Source: Paraglomus occultum
Lineage: Eukaryota > Glomeromycota > Glomeromycetes > Paraglomerales > Paraglomeraceae
Assembly: GCA_910592205.1 (NCBI GenBank)
Contig: CAJVPJ010000647.1
Coordinates: 1-19,987 of the forward strand
Length of the DNA: 19,987 nucleotides
Reading direction: 5' to 3'
Positions 10,944 through 19,964 of this stretch are shown here, one piece after another; positions within the stretch are counted from its first letter, which is position 1; the number at the start of each line of letters is the position of its first letter. Made by a program: the position numbers and the translations under genes. A model generated the notes under the pieces. That model was not told where the DNA came from. It did not search any database and saw only the letters and a list, made by a program, of their open reading frames with translations.

Positions 10944-11559
10944 TAAGTTTTATAAGGGTTGCATAATTCTGAGTGAGATATGTTTCGTTACGCCAAGGGT
11001 ACAGATTTTAAAAAAATTTATCGCTGAAAGTTTTGCTATAATGTAACTTAAAAAAGTCATTACTAATTATCTTTTTACACGTTTTAAGATATTTAAATGC
11101 AAAATTTCGAAATTTTGTTTAGGGAATAATAATTAAATATGTAAGTTCTTAAAATTGCCAGAATCTAGACACAGTGATTATTAGACGCGTCTCCTTATTG
11201 CTAATAACTTTAATTAATACCTTGTCTGTTTACCAACACACAAACCAAAAAATTTATAAAAGCAACCAGATGAGATTCATTATTTCACATTAGATATCTT
11301 ATACTGAAATTCGTGTACCTTGTTTTTAGGATAGATTGTTAATTAAATATTCAATAAAACCCAAACCAAAATTTCGGGAATTTTGCGTTTAAATATTTTA
11401 AAATGTGAGAAATCTTTTTACTTAATAAGGATACAAAGACAGTTAATAATGTTTTGTAAGTTGCATTATAACAAATTTTTTACGATAAATTCTTTAAATC
11501 TGTGTCCTTAACGTAACCAAGCATATCTCACTCAGAATTTACACAAGTTACAAAACTTA
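10944..11559. mobile_element. non-autonomous foldback element with ~200 bp inverted arms
   Basis: The left arm (about 10944-11145) and right arm (about 11340-11559) are imperfect reverse complements. The best block is 17 bp perfect: ATTCTGAGTGAGATATG at 10966-10982 against 11522-11538. Similarity continues outward (TAAGTTTT at 10944 against AAAACTTA at 11552-11559). It continues inward through the GTTACG and CAGATTT blocks and GCAAAATTTC/GAAATTTTG to about 11140. The right arm has a roughly 20-nt insertion. The spacer of about 200 nt has no ORF and carries the palindrome AGACGCGTCT at 11184-11193. No clear target duplication is visible, so the superfamily is unknown. Arm divergence implies an old copy. 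Confidence 0.85.
11101..11116. repeat. 16-bp perfect palindrome inside the foldback left arm
   Basis: AAAATTTCGAAATTTT reads the same on both strands. Its counterpart in the right arm (near 11368-11384) has drifted at the centre. Confidence 0.75.
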
Positions 11560-11590
11560 CAATCGGGAGATGGGCGATGGCGGACATTAA

Positions 11591-11746
11591 GGTGGTAGAG
11601 GGAAAGAGGAATTGAAAAGTATGGAACGTGAACAAAGGCACGAGAGCTTGGAAAGAAAGTGTAGGCGTGACGAGGTAGAAAGATTTAAATTGGAAGATAG
11701 GGTTTTGGAACAAGCAAGGATATTAGACAGGAGCTTTATGCACTGA
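11591..11746 (+). pseudogene. charged helical ORF fragment next to the foldback element
   Basis: A 51-codon open stretch between stops, with an internal ATG at 11621, encodes an E/R/K-rich helix (for example MEREQRHESLERKCRRDEVE). Such segments occur at the C-terminal end of Myb/SANT-like transposon accessory proteins and in ordinary coiled coils. It starts about 30 nt outside the foldback arm. Short and unsupported by any conserved motif, so only a weak candidate for a transposon remnant. Confidence 0.2.
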
Positions 11747-12383
11747 TGGATTATTGATTTGACTATGTGGTCAAAGTTGTAACAAAATTTAGTGCAGAAT
11801 TGAGCTTGCATAAAAGCCAGCATCAGCTGTCAGAGGGATATAATCACGTAGTATAAAGAATTTATATTTCCGATGTTGTGCGCGTCCTTTATTAATAAGC
11901 GGACGAAAATTATCGAATCATGATTGTGTAAGTTGTTCGGTGGGAGATGTTTTTGAGTTCATAAGAAATTCTTGTTTGTTCTTGATAAAGCCTTCGGAGA
12001 CACTGCACCAAGATAAAACTTGGGGTAATAACCTTTCCGGAATCAGAGCTCGACTTTATTGAGAGCCTTTTATACAATTTCCGGTAACAAACGTCAATTC
12101 ATGATAATATAATCTATACTATTTTTTCTATATGGGTGTATATCATTGTATAACCCGTTTTTTACATTTCAATAGTAATAGTGGATAAGGATATTATGTT
12201 TGTCGACAAAAGGGGCCTTTGAAATGCGTATGACGTCAAATGTTCACCTTGTCAGGTTCTGTCGCATGCACGCCCAAATAACAATCAGTTGTTATGACCG
12301 TGACCATCTCTCGTTGCGTAGTTTGCGCTTATAATACACTCGTCTAACACATTCTCATTATACGTCAAGCCGATATACAATCC
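11747..12383. other. intergenic DNA, 3' flank of the Rad18-like gene
   Basis: No gene seen. Holds a consensus CRE/ATF palindrome TGACGTCA at 12231-12238 and possible minus-strand poly(A) signals (TTTATT on plus) at 12055-12060 and near 11887-11892. Confidence 0.55.
12055..12060 (-). terminator. candidate poly(A) signal of the Rad18-like gene
   Basis: AATAAA on the minus strand, about 325 nt past the stop codon. It is the nearest canonical hexamer I find downstream; the distance is long, so a variant signal nearer the gene may be used instead. Confidence 0.3.
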
Positions 12384-13612
12384 TTATTTGCCATTCTCTC
12401 CTTCCTGCTGATTAGCCGTGATATCCTCAAAAATTATTTCGTCAGATTCAGACATTTTCGGTGAAGCGTTACTTGTATTTCTACTTTTTTGTGCTTGTTC
12501 AATTAATTTTGCGAACTGATCTCTATATTTGGAATGATATTCCTGTGAGTCGATACTTTGCCGCCAGATCCTTGACGCATCCTTCCTGAATTGATCTGTT
12601 CTTTGGGTTCGCTCCCAATCCCTTAATATTTGTCGCAATTCTGTCTCTGACTTTGGCTCTGCTGAATCCACATTTGCATTATATAGATTCACGTATTCTG
12701 CATGTCGTCTTATTAATTGTTGTCTAACACCATACGTAGGCAAACCCTCTTCCTGTTTATAAATATCGAAACAGACTAAATAAAATGTATGATGATGGAA
12801 TGTACCATGTTCACTATACCTTTAATAATTCGCGCAATTTATGGTCTTTCATGATCGAATACACACGCTTTGGTTTCTTTCTGATGCAGTTGTAAGCAAA
12901 CTCGATTAATATCGACAATAACGTTCGTCGTCGTTAGTAGTCACACCACTCACCTTTTTACAACATTCGGACGGCTCTCGCTTACGACCGCCGTTTCCAC
13001 CTCGCCATTATTTCGTCTGTCGGGCACTGATCCATTTGACGTAATCATCTTACTGTCATCCGTTAATGCTTGTGTTTTGCTATCATTCTCACGCGCATCC
13101 GTACGCCCTTTTTCGTCGCCCACACTGCTACGCGCAAGTCTTAATAACGAAGACCTTCAGACCACTGTGTTGTTAGTAATGTGCATTCTTTTTTAAACAT
13201 TTCTCCGTATGTTACCAAATACGCGTCAATTCGGGCGCGAATACCAGACGATAACCATCTAACCAAAACTAACAGAATGGAAAGAGAAACATTGAAAGAC
13301 AAATTCAAAAACAATACTCAACCTTGCAATTTTAAATTGCCTCACAATATCTTCAACGGCGTGATTCTTTCGCGTTTCTGACAGCGCAACTGTTACCCGA
13401 CAAGTAGGACAGGAAGAATTGATAGTTATGTACCGTTGCAGACATAGCGAACAAAATGTGTGAGAACACTTTGTGATCACTGGGGCATTGTAAAAGTCTT
13501 TACAGATCGAGCACCTGGTTGCTCGGTCGAAATCTTGATATTCGGGCTGAGGCCAGTCCGAGGGTTCAGAAATATCGTCCAAGTCTGCAAGTGTATCGAA
13601 TTTGTCTGTCAT
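12384..13612 (-). CDS. RAD18: Rad18-like E3 ubiquitin ligase (RING + SAP, no UBZ)
   Basis: Exons in transcript order: 13612-13323, 13154-12954, 12880-12820, 12752-12384 (921 nt, 306 residues). Introns are 168, 73 and 67 nt. Rad18 with Rad6 monoubiquitylates PCNA at stalled forks in the nucleus. Visible: a C3HC4 RING at residues 34-72 (CSIC, KCSHTFCSLC, CPTC), then RKNHAVEDIV, then across the first junction KIARSSLLRLA, all typical of Rad18. A short polar linker (~105-162) leads to the SAP domain (~172-205: YSIMKDHKLRELLK joined to EEGLPTYGVRQQLIRRH), EYVNLYNANVDS, and the C-terminal WERTQR...EYHSKYRDQFAKLI helices implicated in Rad6 binding. Introns 1 and 2 contain CTAAC branch sites. Start M is at 13612; upstream codons to 13711 lack family similarity. 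Odd: no C2HC UBZ finger between RING and SAP, and the product is much shorter than the 487-residue yeast protein. Confidence 0.9.
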
Positions 13613-14329
13613 TTTGTTGTATATGAGTGGAAGATACTTGAATTTACATTTGCGTTGCACAATAAAATTAAAATAATCACGGCACTTTTCCTCTAATACT
13701 AATGGATACATGCACTATCGCTACAGCGAAGATGAGTCGGTGCGCGTAGATCTGTGAGTTTGCCAGTGATATATGATCAAATATCATGTGTTCCACGAAA
13801 TAATTGCAATGCTGTATTCATAGCTGAAGCCCTTATCATTTTATTAAGCAGCTCGTGTTCTTACACTACAAATGGGTATGCATTACAGCAATTTACTACG
13901 CGTATTGCACAGAAACTGCAAGTCATCTACGTTCTAAACAACGTGCTTCTCCGGTCCTACTGCTATTCCAAATGAATGTGAAACGCTTCAGCCCGTTCTT
14001 ATATTTTGGAAAATGTATATATTATTTTTCGTAACACATTAGAATGATGAATTTAAATTATTATGCTAATTACTCGTGAAATGATAGCGTCTATAGAACT
14101 GCGTTCATAAGTCGGACAACACGTCCACTGCGATTTGATAATTGTTCAGTGAAAAAAATTTTTCGTTTCGTATGGCATTCTTGCAACTTCTACAATATCT
14201 TTTTCAAAACATAAAGTGACTGTTACCGAGAATTAATCTTGTTTCCCTAATCTAAAAAGAGGCCAAACAAAACGCACGTAATAATTGTCCAGATATTGAG
14301 GGGGGAGTGTTCCTGATCATCGACTTGTG
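13613..14329. other. intergenic DNA between Rad18-like and aminotransferase genes
   Basis: Should contain the Rad18 promoter and the aminotransferase 3' UTR. No TATA box is obvious. An MCB-type ACGCGT lies at 13898-13903, about 290 bp before the Rad18 start; such boxes drive G1/S expression of replication genes in yeasts, but one match is weak evidence. A plus-strand ORF at 13754-13975 lacks an ATG at its 5' end and looks spurious. Confidence 0.5.
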
Positions 14330-16338
14330 TTAGTCGCGATATTTGTCCATAAACTCTTTGTGAAACTTTGTTAATAAACCACAAAATTCGTCAAAAAGTT
14401 CTTCTGGGGGTAAGAAAGTACTTCGAAAATGCCAGGTGTTATCTTTCTGTCCGAATCCTGATCCAGGTACAACACAGACACCCGTGGCATCAAGCATCGC
14501 TAAACAGTAAAACTCGTCTGGTTTTTGGCCGGATGACTTGGCGGCTTCGATGGCCTTTTGGGGTAACTTGATTTGTGGGAAAAGATACATGGCTCCCTGG
14601 AAAGCAATCATCACGATTAGACAAGGCACTTCACAGGCAGGGAGATAAAGCCATGCAAATAAAATGTTGAGGCGTGACTCGCACTCGTGTCATCACAGAT
14701 AACATACCTGGGCCGGATTACAGGTAACACCCTCCATAGAGTTAAACACATCACACAACTTTGCGCTTCTCCTCTTCAGACTCTCGTAAATATTTTTACA
14801 CTCTTTCTCATACAATTCATAGCTCGGATCTCCACTCTTTGGCGGTTTGACCATCAAATCAACCATCACTTGACCGTGCACGTTAGGACACAGATTCACA
14901 CTTGCAATTTTGTATAATTCATCCACCACCTTTGGATCTATTCCCGTACACTCAAAATAGCCTCCCCTCCTTCCGCACTCTCCGATCAGACCTTTTGATA
15001 TCGAATGGAATGAAAACAATTCGAAATCATTATATTTCGGTCCCATGGATTTGAGAATCTTTTTGAATGAATGGAAAGGTCTCTGACTCGGATAGTATAC
15101 GTTTGCCTGATACACTTCATCAGCCAACAAGATAAGTTTTTCCTGAGAACAGAACTCTATAATCTCTTTCATGTTTTGCTCGCTGAGGCATTGTCCCGTT
15201 GGATTACCAGGATTAAGTATAACAAGTGCGCGAACTTCGACTCCTTTTGATCTTGCTTGAGCGAGAGAGGATGTGAGTTCTGCGATGTCTAGACCCCAGT
15301 CCTGTTCCTCGTTGAGGTAGTAGGGTACCGGTTTCCCGTTGTACAGAGCGAGTGTAGCGGTATAAAGAGGGTACTGTGGTATGGGAATCATGACGCCAAC
15401 GTTGGAATGAGAGATTATCAGTTGGAGGACGTTCTGAATGCCTTGTGAGGCACCTTGCGTTAGGAAGATCAAGTTGGGGTCTGCAGGATAGCCATCACGT
15501 TCTGATTAAGAGACCGAAGAGGATACACGTGGTTTTATATTATACGGTTAGATTAATCGAAAGCATATTTGATATTAGTGGACATGTTTTCAATCTTTAA
15601 CCGGGGATCAACACCACCAGCTAACCTTCTATGAACTCGGCAACATCCTTGCGAATAGATTCTATGCCCTGTGAATGAGAATATGCGCCGATAGCTCCTA
15701 TCTGTTTCAGCAGTCTACGTGCACGTTCGATCGCATCTGGAGGATACAAAGCTTCAACCTTGGATTGATTCTCGGGGAGAAGTAGGTCCGGATAATCTAT
15801 CAACGAAGCGACCTACACAAACGTGATCGATAAACCGATATTCATCAAATTTTGTTTCGTTCATTTGTAAAGCGTTCAAAGAAACAGCATCGCTCCTTAC
15901 CTGGCGAAAGAAAGTGATCGGCTTTTGCTCGAGTTGTTGTGGATTACCGATATTACAATTGACTACCTTCTTGAACGTAAAGCCGTTACGTCCATGTTTA
16001 GCAATAGCCGTTTTTAAGTCTTCTGCACGAATGGCTAATGCTCCGCGGACAGCATATTTCACACGTCGGACGTGAGGATTGATATTATCATGATGGAGAA
16101 GCTTGCGTTTTTTTCCTGGAAAGAATGAAGGAAGACGGGGGGGGATCAATACAATGAATAGCCAACGCTTGCAAAAGATTGTAGACTCTGCGTATGGTTT
16201 ATTCCTGTATAGAATGAATTATAGACAACCTTCAACTTTTGGCGTGACCGTAGACATTGTTGCTCGTTGTATTGATATTTGGTTGTTGAGTGAACGCAAT
16301 GTCAACCGTCTGCATGCTGCTTTAATACTAGCTATCAT
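14330..16338 (-). CDS. ALT1: alanine aminotransferase (PLP-dependent)
   Basis: Exons in transcript order: 16338-16230, 16115-15901, 15812-15626, 15501-14708, 14596-14330 (1572 nt, 523 residues). Introns are 114, 88, 124 and 111 nt. It interconverts L-alanine plus 2-oxoglutarate and pyruvate plus L-glutamate. Class I/II fold: substrate-side NPHVRRVKYAVRGALAIRA, NIGNPQ and PITFFRQ near the N terminus, DYPDLLLPENQ, EERDGYPADPNLIFLTQGAS, NPGNPTG (~267-273), ADEVYQ (Asp298), and SISKG with the PLP Schiff-base lysine at 340. GECGRRGGYFE follows and CNPAQGAMYLFPQ spans the last junction; these are alanine-transaminase signatures. Residues 1-27 are Arg/Ser/Leu-rich without acids, like a mitochondrial presequence; an in-frame Met28 could give a cytosolic form. 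All five exons keep frame and family order, and the length is normal, so this is an intact gene. Confidence 0.97.
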
Positions 16339-16936
16339 GTCCTAAACGGTGTCACTCTGGTGAAACAACCACGTTGAAAGACAACTGATAACGTTCCCTC
16401 GGCGGCAGTGAAAAAGTAGTAACACCTTGCAAGAAGCGATAATTAAATTTCATAGTAACAATATTACGGATCAACAAGGGGCGCGCGGATACAGATTACC
16501 AAACAATGGGCCTAATAAAGAAATCGCGCTCCGGATTATATTGATCACCGTCTTTAGTAAGCAATAATTATGTTTGCATTATTAGTCATATTACATATTC
16601 CCCTCTCCATACTCCAGGTTCTTTAAAAAACGCCCGATTTATCAACAACTCATTCTAGCTATATTGAGAAATTGTGTAGCAGTAATACGATCGATAACAT
16701 TCATCCCGTCGCCTTTTACCTTGATCTGCATAGTCTTGAAAATTCCGACGTATAATGTTAATCGGATTTTTTAATAGGGTCGTCCAGAAATACAAGTTTA
16801 TTATTGGTTACAATACGGAAGATGACGGAATAATGCGGTGAAAGCGGCGTATGCGGGGAAAAGCGGCAGGACTATATCTCCGTCCGGTACGTAACGTTCT
16901 TTTCAATATTGACGTAACTAGTCAGCTGACATATCA
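16339..16936. other. upstream region of the aminotransferase gene
   Basis: Presumed promoter, about 600 bp to the MITE. No strong TATA or other consensus site seen, and no ORF of interest: the plus-strand frame at 16103-16345 overlaps the aminotransferase first exons and is a shadow. Confidence 0.5.
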
Positions 16937-17295
16937 GGCCTGTTCAATTCTGTTCCAATTTGTGCCGATCCCTGATTGGCGGATTAAAAATCATATGATG
17001 AAAACGAATGGGAACAACAAATTTGCAGTTCCTATCTGTTCCCATCCTCATCCCACACACGTTTCATTAATAAGCGTAAAAAATAAAAGGTTATGTTGCG
17101 CAAAAGGGTTCTAATGGCTTTTAGAAATATATATATTTTTTGTAAAGAATAACACTTGAAATCTTGGAGCGAAAAGAAAAACAACGGGAACGTGGAAACG
17201 CGAAATTTGTCCTCAATTCTCACGGACTTTTGATTGGTTGATACAATTTTGCCGTCGATCGGAACAGAACGGAACGGAATAGAATTGAACAGGCC
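16937..17295. mobile_element. 359-bp MITE with 20-bp TIRs and TATCA target duplication
   Basis: The ends are 20-bp inverted repeats with one mismatch, GGCCTGTTCAATTCTRTTCC (16937-16956, and the reverse complement of 17276-17295). Perfect 5-bp direct repeats TATCA flank it at 16932-16936 and 17296-17300. A CCGATC word follows subterminally on both sides, after a GTTCC run on the right. Inside, TGGGAAC and GTTCCCA near 17009-17045 form a second inverted pair. There is no transposase; the two ORFs across it are chance. A 5-bp duplication with GGCC-type ends is compatible with hAT-related families, but assignment is inference. The intact duplication and near-identical ends indicate a fairly recent insertion. 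Confidence 0.88.
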
Positions 17296-17300
17296 TATCA

Positions 17301-18242
17301 TGAACAATTCATTTTACCTTAAATGGAGTTGTAGACAGATGTGCAAGGCAGATGAACATTGAACCAAAGCCTAATGATGATAAGACAGTCCCTTTCATAT
17401 TTCACTTACCAGACGTAACAATGGTTTGCATATCATTCCATATTTACAAGAAAACCATCACGAATTTGACATCACTGCTACAAAAAGACGAGAGGCCGTT
17501 AGAACACAACCGGAAAACGTTCGAATTTGCAAATATGAAAGACTTTAGTGTAATAAGGGTAAACCGGCCTCGATTGATCCATGCGAATTCACAGACCAAA
17601 ATCGCGCTGTGAATGTTTACATATGCGAATTTTTGAATCATGAAAAAACTATTGCTTCTGCCATGAAGGTCATAATCTGCTCAAACGGTTTTGATTTCAT
17701 TTTCCACGCCGATTTTAGAAATAAAATAATTTTGATGTGGGAAGTAATTGTTTTTTCTAGCAAATTTATCCCAAATACATTGATGTATATGTTTCATGAC
17801 TTTCCCCAAAATAAATACACTCACCCTTATATCAATGATTTCTAAGTCATTGAATCAAGCCGTCAATTATCTCGGAGATCTGTCAATTATTTTTAGTGGT
17901 AATAACGTCACGTACGATAAAGCAATTTAAATTGACTTTCAACATATACAAAAAAAGCGGAATTACAAATTACACATTACGCAAGAATCAATGGCGCAAA
18001 TAAGATGAATTGTATATAGCTGAGATTTTGAAGGTCTTTATTCAGCACACATGGGTGACCCCTGATTTACTGTGCTTCTTCTACTGAATAAAGCATACAT
18101 TTTGCATACATAAAATAAATAAGATGACATATAAATATAAAATACATAAGGCTTAATTCATAGTTCTATTCTATGTACAATCTATTTTTTATTTACAAGC
18201 GGGTTGACATCTCCCTGAAGGGAGAAAAGGATTAGGTGCTCA
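17301..18242. other. AT-rich intergenic DNA with weak ORFs
   Basis: An ATG ORF of 86 codons at 17352-17612 (+) begins MNIEPKPNDDKT and has no recognised motif; I would not call it a gene. Near its end, ATTCACAG pairs with CTGTGAAT (8-bp arms, about 17586-17613). A second plus ORF at 17609-17845 is very hydrophobic and probably chance. Minus-strand AATAAA-type sequence near 18190 lies just past the transposase remnant. Confidence 0.5.
18036..18093. repeat. 10-bp perfect inverted repeat containing poly(A) hexamers
   Basis: CTTTATTCAG (18036-18045) is the exact complement of CTGAATAAAG (18084-18093), with a 38-nt loop that also contains GCACA near its start and TGTGC near its end. Because of the symmetry, each strand carries an AATAAA. 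Confidence 0.7.
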
Positions 18243-18487
18243 TTATGAATCAAATGAGCTCGGGTTTAGGAAGATGGTTATAAGGAGCCTATCTGGCCAT
18301 CCTTTTAGTAGCGCTTCCTTGGTGGTCCTTCGTCGGTAGTGCTCCAGAAGACCTACAAAAGTATGATAGATTCTTGGCACTGTTGTGGTTAGTTCAGCTT
18401 GTCTAGCGGCAATATGCGCATACCAGATCGCTTGATGTGCGATTGCTCTGATGAATTGAAAACCGGCAGATTTTAAATGAAAGAAAT
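18243..18487 (-). pseudogene. hAT-like transposase fragment
   Basis: The minus-strand frame from about 18487 to a stop at 18243-18245 reads HLKSAGFQFIRAIAH near its start and ends LLKGWPDRLLITIFLNPSSFD. The last part resembles the hAT transposase segment 'RWPD..LL..A.FLNP' that precedes the dimerisation domain. The rest of a hAT protein (BED finger, catalytic RNase H-like core, C-terminal dimerisation block) is not visible. Low confidence in family; fair confidence that this is not a host gene. Confidence 0.35.
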
Positions 18488-18513
18488 CAGTGTAGAATGC
18501 ATTCATCATTACT

Positions 18514-18752
18514 TTATATGAGCCGTTCACGATCGATACTAACCCAATTAGGGGGATATTCTCTCCGCCACAAATCACTAATACTTTTCGGTATTTCCTT
18601 CTCTACATTTTTTAACAATATTCTTGAGATTCTCTACCGGATTCAGATCAGGGTTATTAAAAAGACCAGTCTATAACTTCAAGCGCGTCATCCAAAGAAA
18701 GTTTTTTTGCAAGGCGGCTGGTATGTTTTGGGTAATTGTCTTGTCGAAAGCG
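18514..18752 (-). pseudogene. Tc1/mariner transposase C-terminal remnant (DD34E)
   Basis: Reading the minus strand, 18752 onward gives RFRQDNYPKHTSRLAKKL, then ALEVIDW. After a single-base frameshift near 18660 it continues NNPDLNPVENLKNIVKK, then stops, then ISDLWRREYPPNWVSIDRERL to a stop at 18514. These are the Tc1 motifs QDN.PKHTS, DW..-SPDLNPIENLW and the C-terminal helix. Allowing for the frameshift, 34 residues separate the Asp of QDN from the Glu of PVEN, the DD34E spacing. Two stops sit directly upstream of RFRQDN, and no N-terminal DNA-binding region is readable between 18752 and 19100. Dead copy. Confidence 0.85.
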
Positions 18753-19547
18753 CTATCATCTCCTAACAAGTCTTTAGTTGTCTCCAGAGTGTGTCTACAT
18801 AAATTTGTGCATCTTAATTCTTATGCAGAATCCTCTCCAAGCAAAAAGCTTCTTTAACATAAGATTAGGGTTAGTGTTAACGGTTCCAGATGTTCAAGTT
18901 TTTAATGTCATCATGAACCATACTATGGAATAATCTTCCGCTTGTATCAGTCTCTTGTCCGGAAGTCATGGTTTTTAGTTAATGTTTTTTGAAGAAATTT
19001 TGGGAGCGTTGAGAGAATTTGAGAATAGTATCAGTGAAATACCTATAAACAAGCAGTCGAATTAAAACTCCCTAATCTGACAATCATTACATTTAAATGA
19101 AACGCAAATTAGTGGAGATATTCACGATTGAATGTTACAAAAAAAAATCCCTCTACCGAAACATTGTTATACGATACGAATTACACACGTTCACGCATAT
19201 TATAAACATCAGTTGAATCGCGTCCAGCAGTTTGCTCAAATATGGAATAAGAGAACCTCTCATTATTTGCGATTAACTGACGCTAACGACTATTTAAGGC
19301 GGGTACCATGTTATTTGATCTGTTAACAAGCTGCTTTCTATACCAACATTAAACAATTCCTCTCGTTAGGGAGGCAAAATATAACGAGTATAACCACACA
19401 GTGATAGCATCAACTAATTAAAGATTGTGAGACATTGATTGTACTACAGCTCACGTGCGTTTAATCTACATCATCAATCAAACGTCTGACATATTGACAG
19501 GATAACGAAGGTCAAGCTTGATGAGCAATAAGTGAAGATTCGTACGA
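18753..19547. other. degraded DNA upstream of the Tc1 remnant
   Basis: Probably contains decayed Tc1 sequence, but I cannot align it by eye. A 30-codon minus ATG ORF (about 18879-18968) and a 64-codon plus ORF (19132-19326) carry no motif. No matching CACTG-type Tc1 end is found on this side. Confidence 0.45.
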
Positions 19548-19964
19548 ATGGCGAGCATCAAGCGCATTTGTAAAACGGGCTTGCCCGCATCTAATGACTC
19601 GAAAGTGATTGTGAGTGAAGGTAGGTGGTGAGCTGACTAAAATGGCTTTCCGATGGATTCTCAATGCGGCGAAGACGAGTTAAAACTAAAGATAATGAAA
19701 CACAAACGGTGTGTAGGCTTACCCCCAGAGATCAATCACATAATTGACTTAGAATGGGGAATGAATTTGATTACTTGTACATTAATCATACAATGCTCGA
19801 TGATGATCATCAGGTGTTCGTTCTTCTCAAACGATGGCAGAATATTTGTTGTCGAGGACTTGAGAGAGACCTCGATTTTGGAAAGACCATATGCGCAAGT
19901 GTATCACACTTTCAAGGAAGTTCTCCAGGGCAAAAATAGACCTTTCGTTATCCTCAGAAGCTAA
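19548..19964 (+). CDS. possible two-exon orphan gene
   Basis: Proposed exons 19548-19620 and 19729-19964 (309 nt, 102 residues). ATG 19548 opens MASIKRICKTGLPASND; the exon ends before donor GTAGGT. A 108-nt intron with a GCTGACTAA branch-like site ends at CTTACCCCCAG, and the phase fits the long downstream frame. The product has a hydrophobic middle (~37-58) followed by SNDGRIFVVEDLRETS and RPYAQVYHTFKEVLQGKNRPFV, which reads like genuine protein. I do not recognise a family. The alternative is a single exon from ATG 19653. The gene might also continue past the window end by further splicing. Confidence 0.35.

Noticed and set aside
16851-17307. Overlapping ORFs on both strands near 17 kb
   Set aside because: They run across the MITE and its flanks and share no family motif.
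18866-18880. Telomere-like TTAGGGTTAG
   Set aside because: Less than two repeat units inside degraded transposon DNA; chance is enough to explain it.
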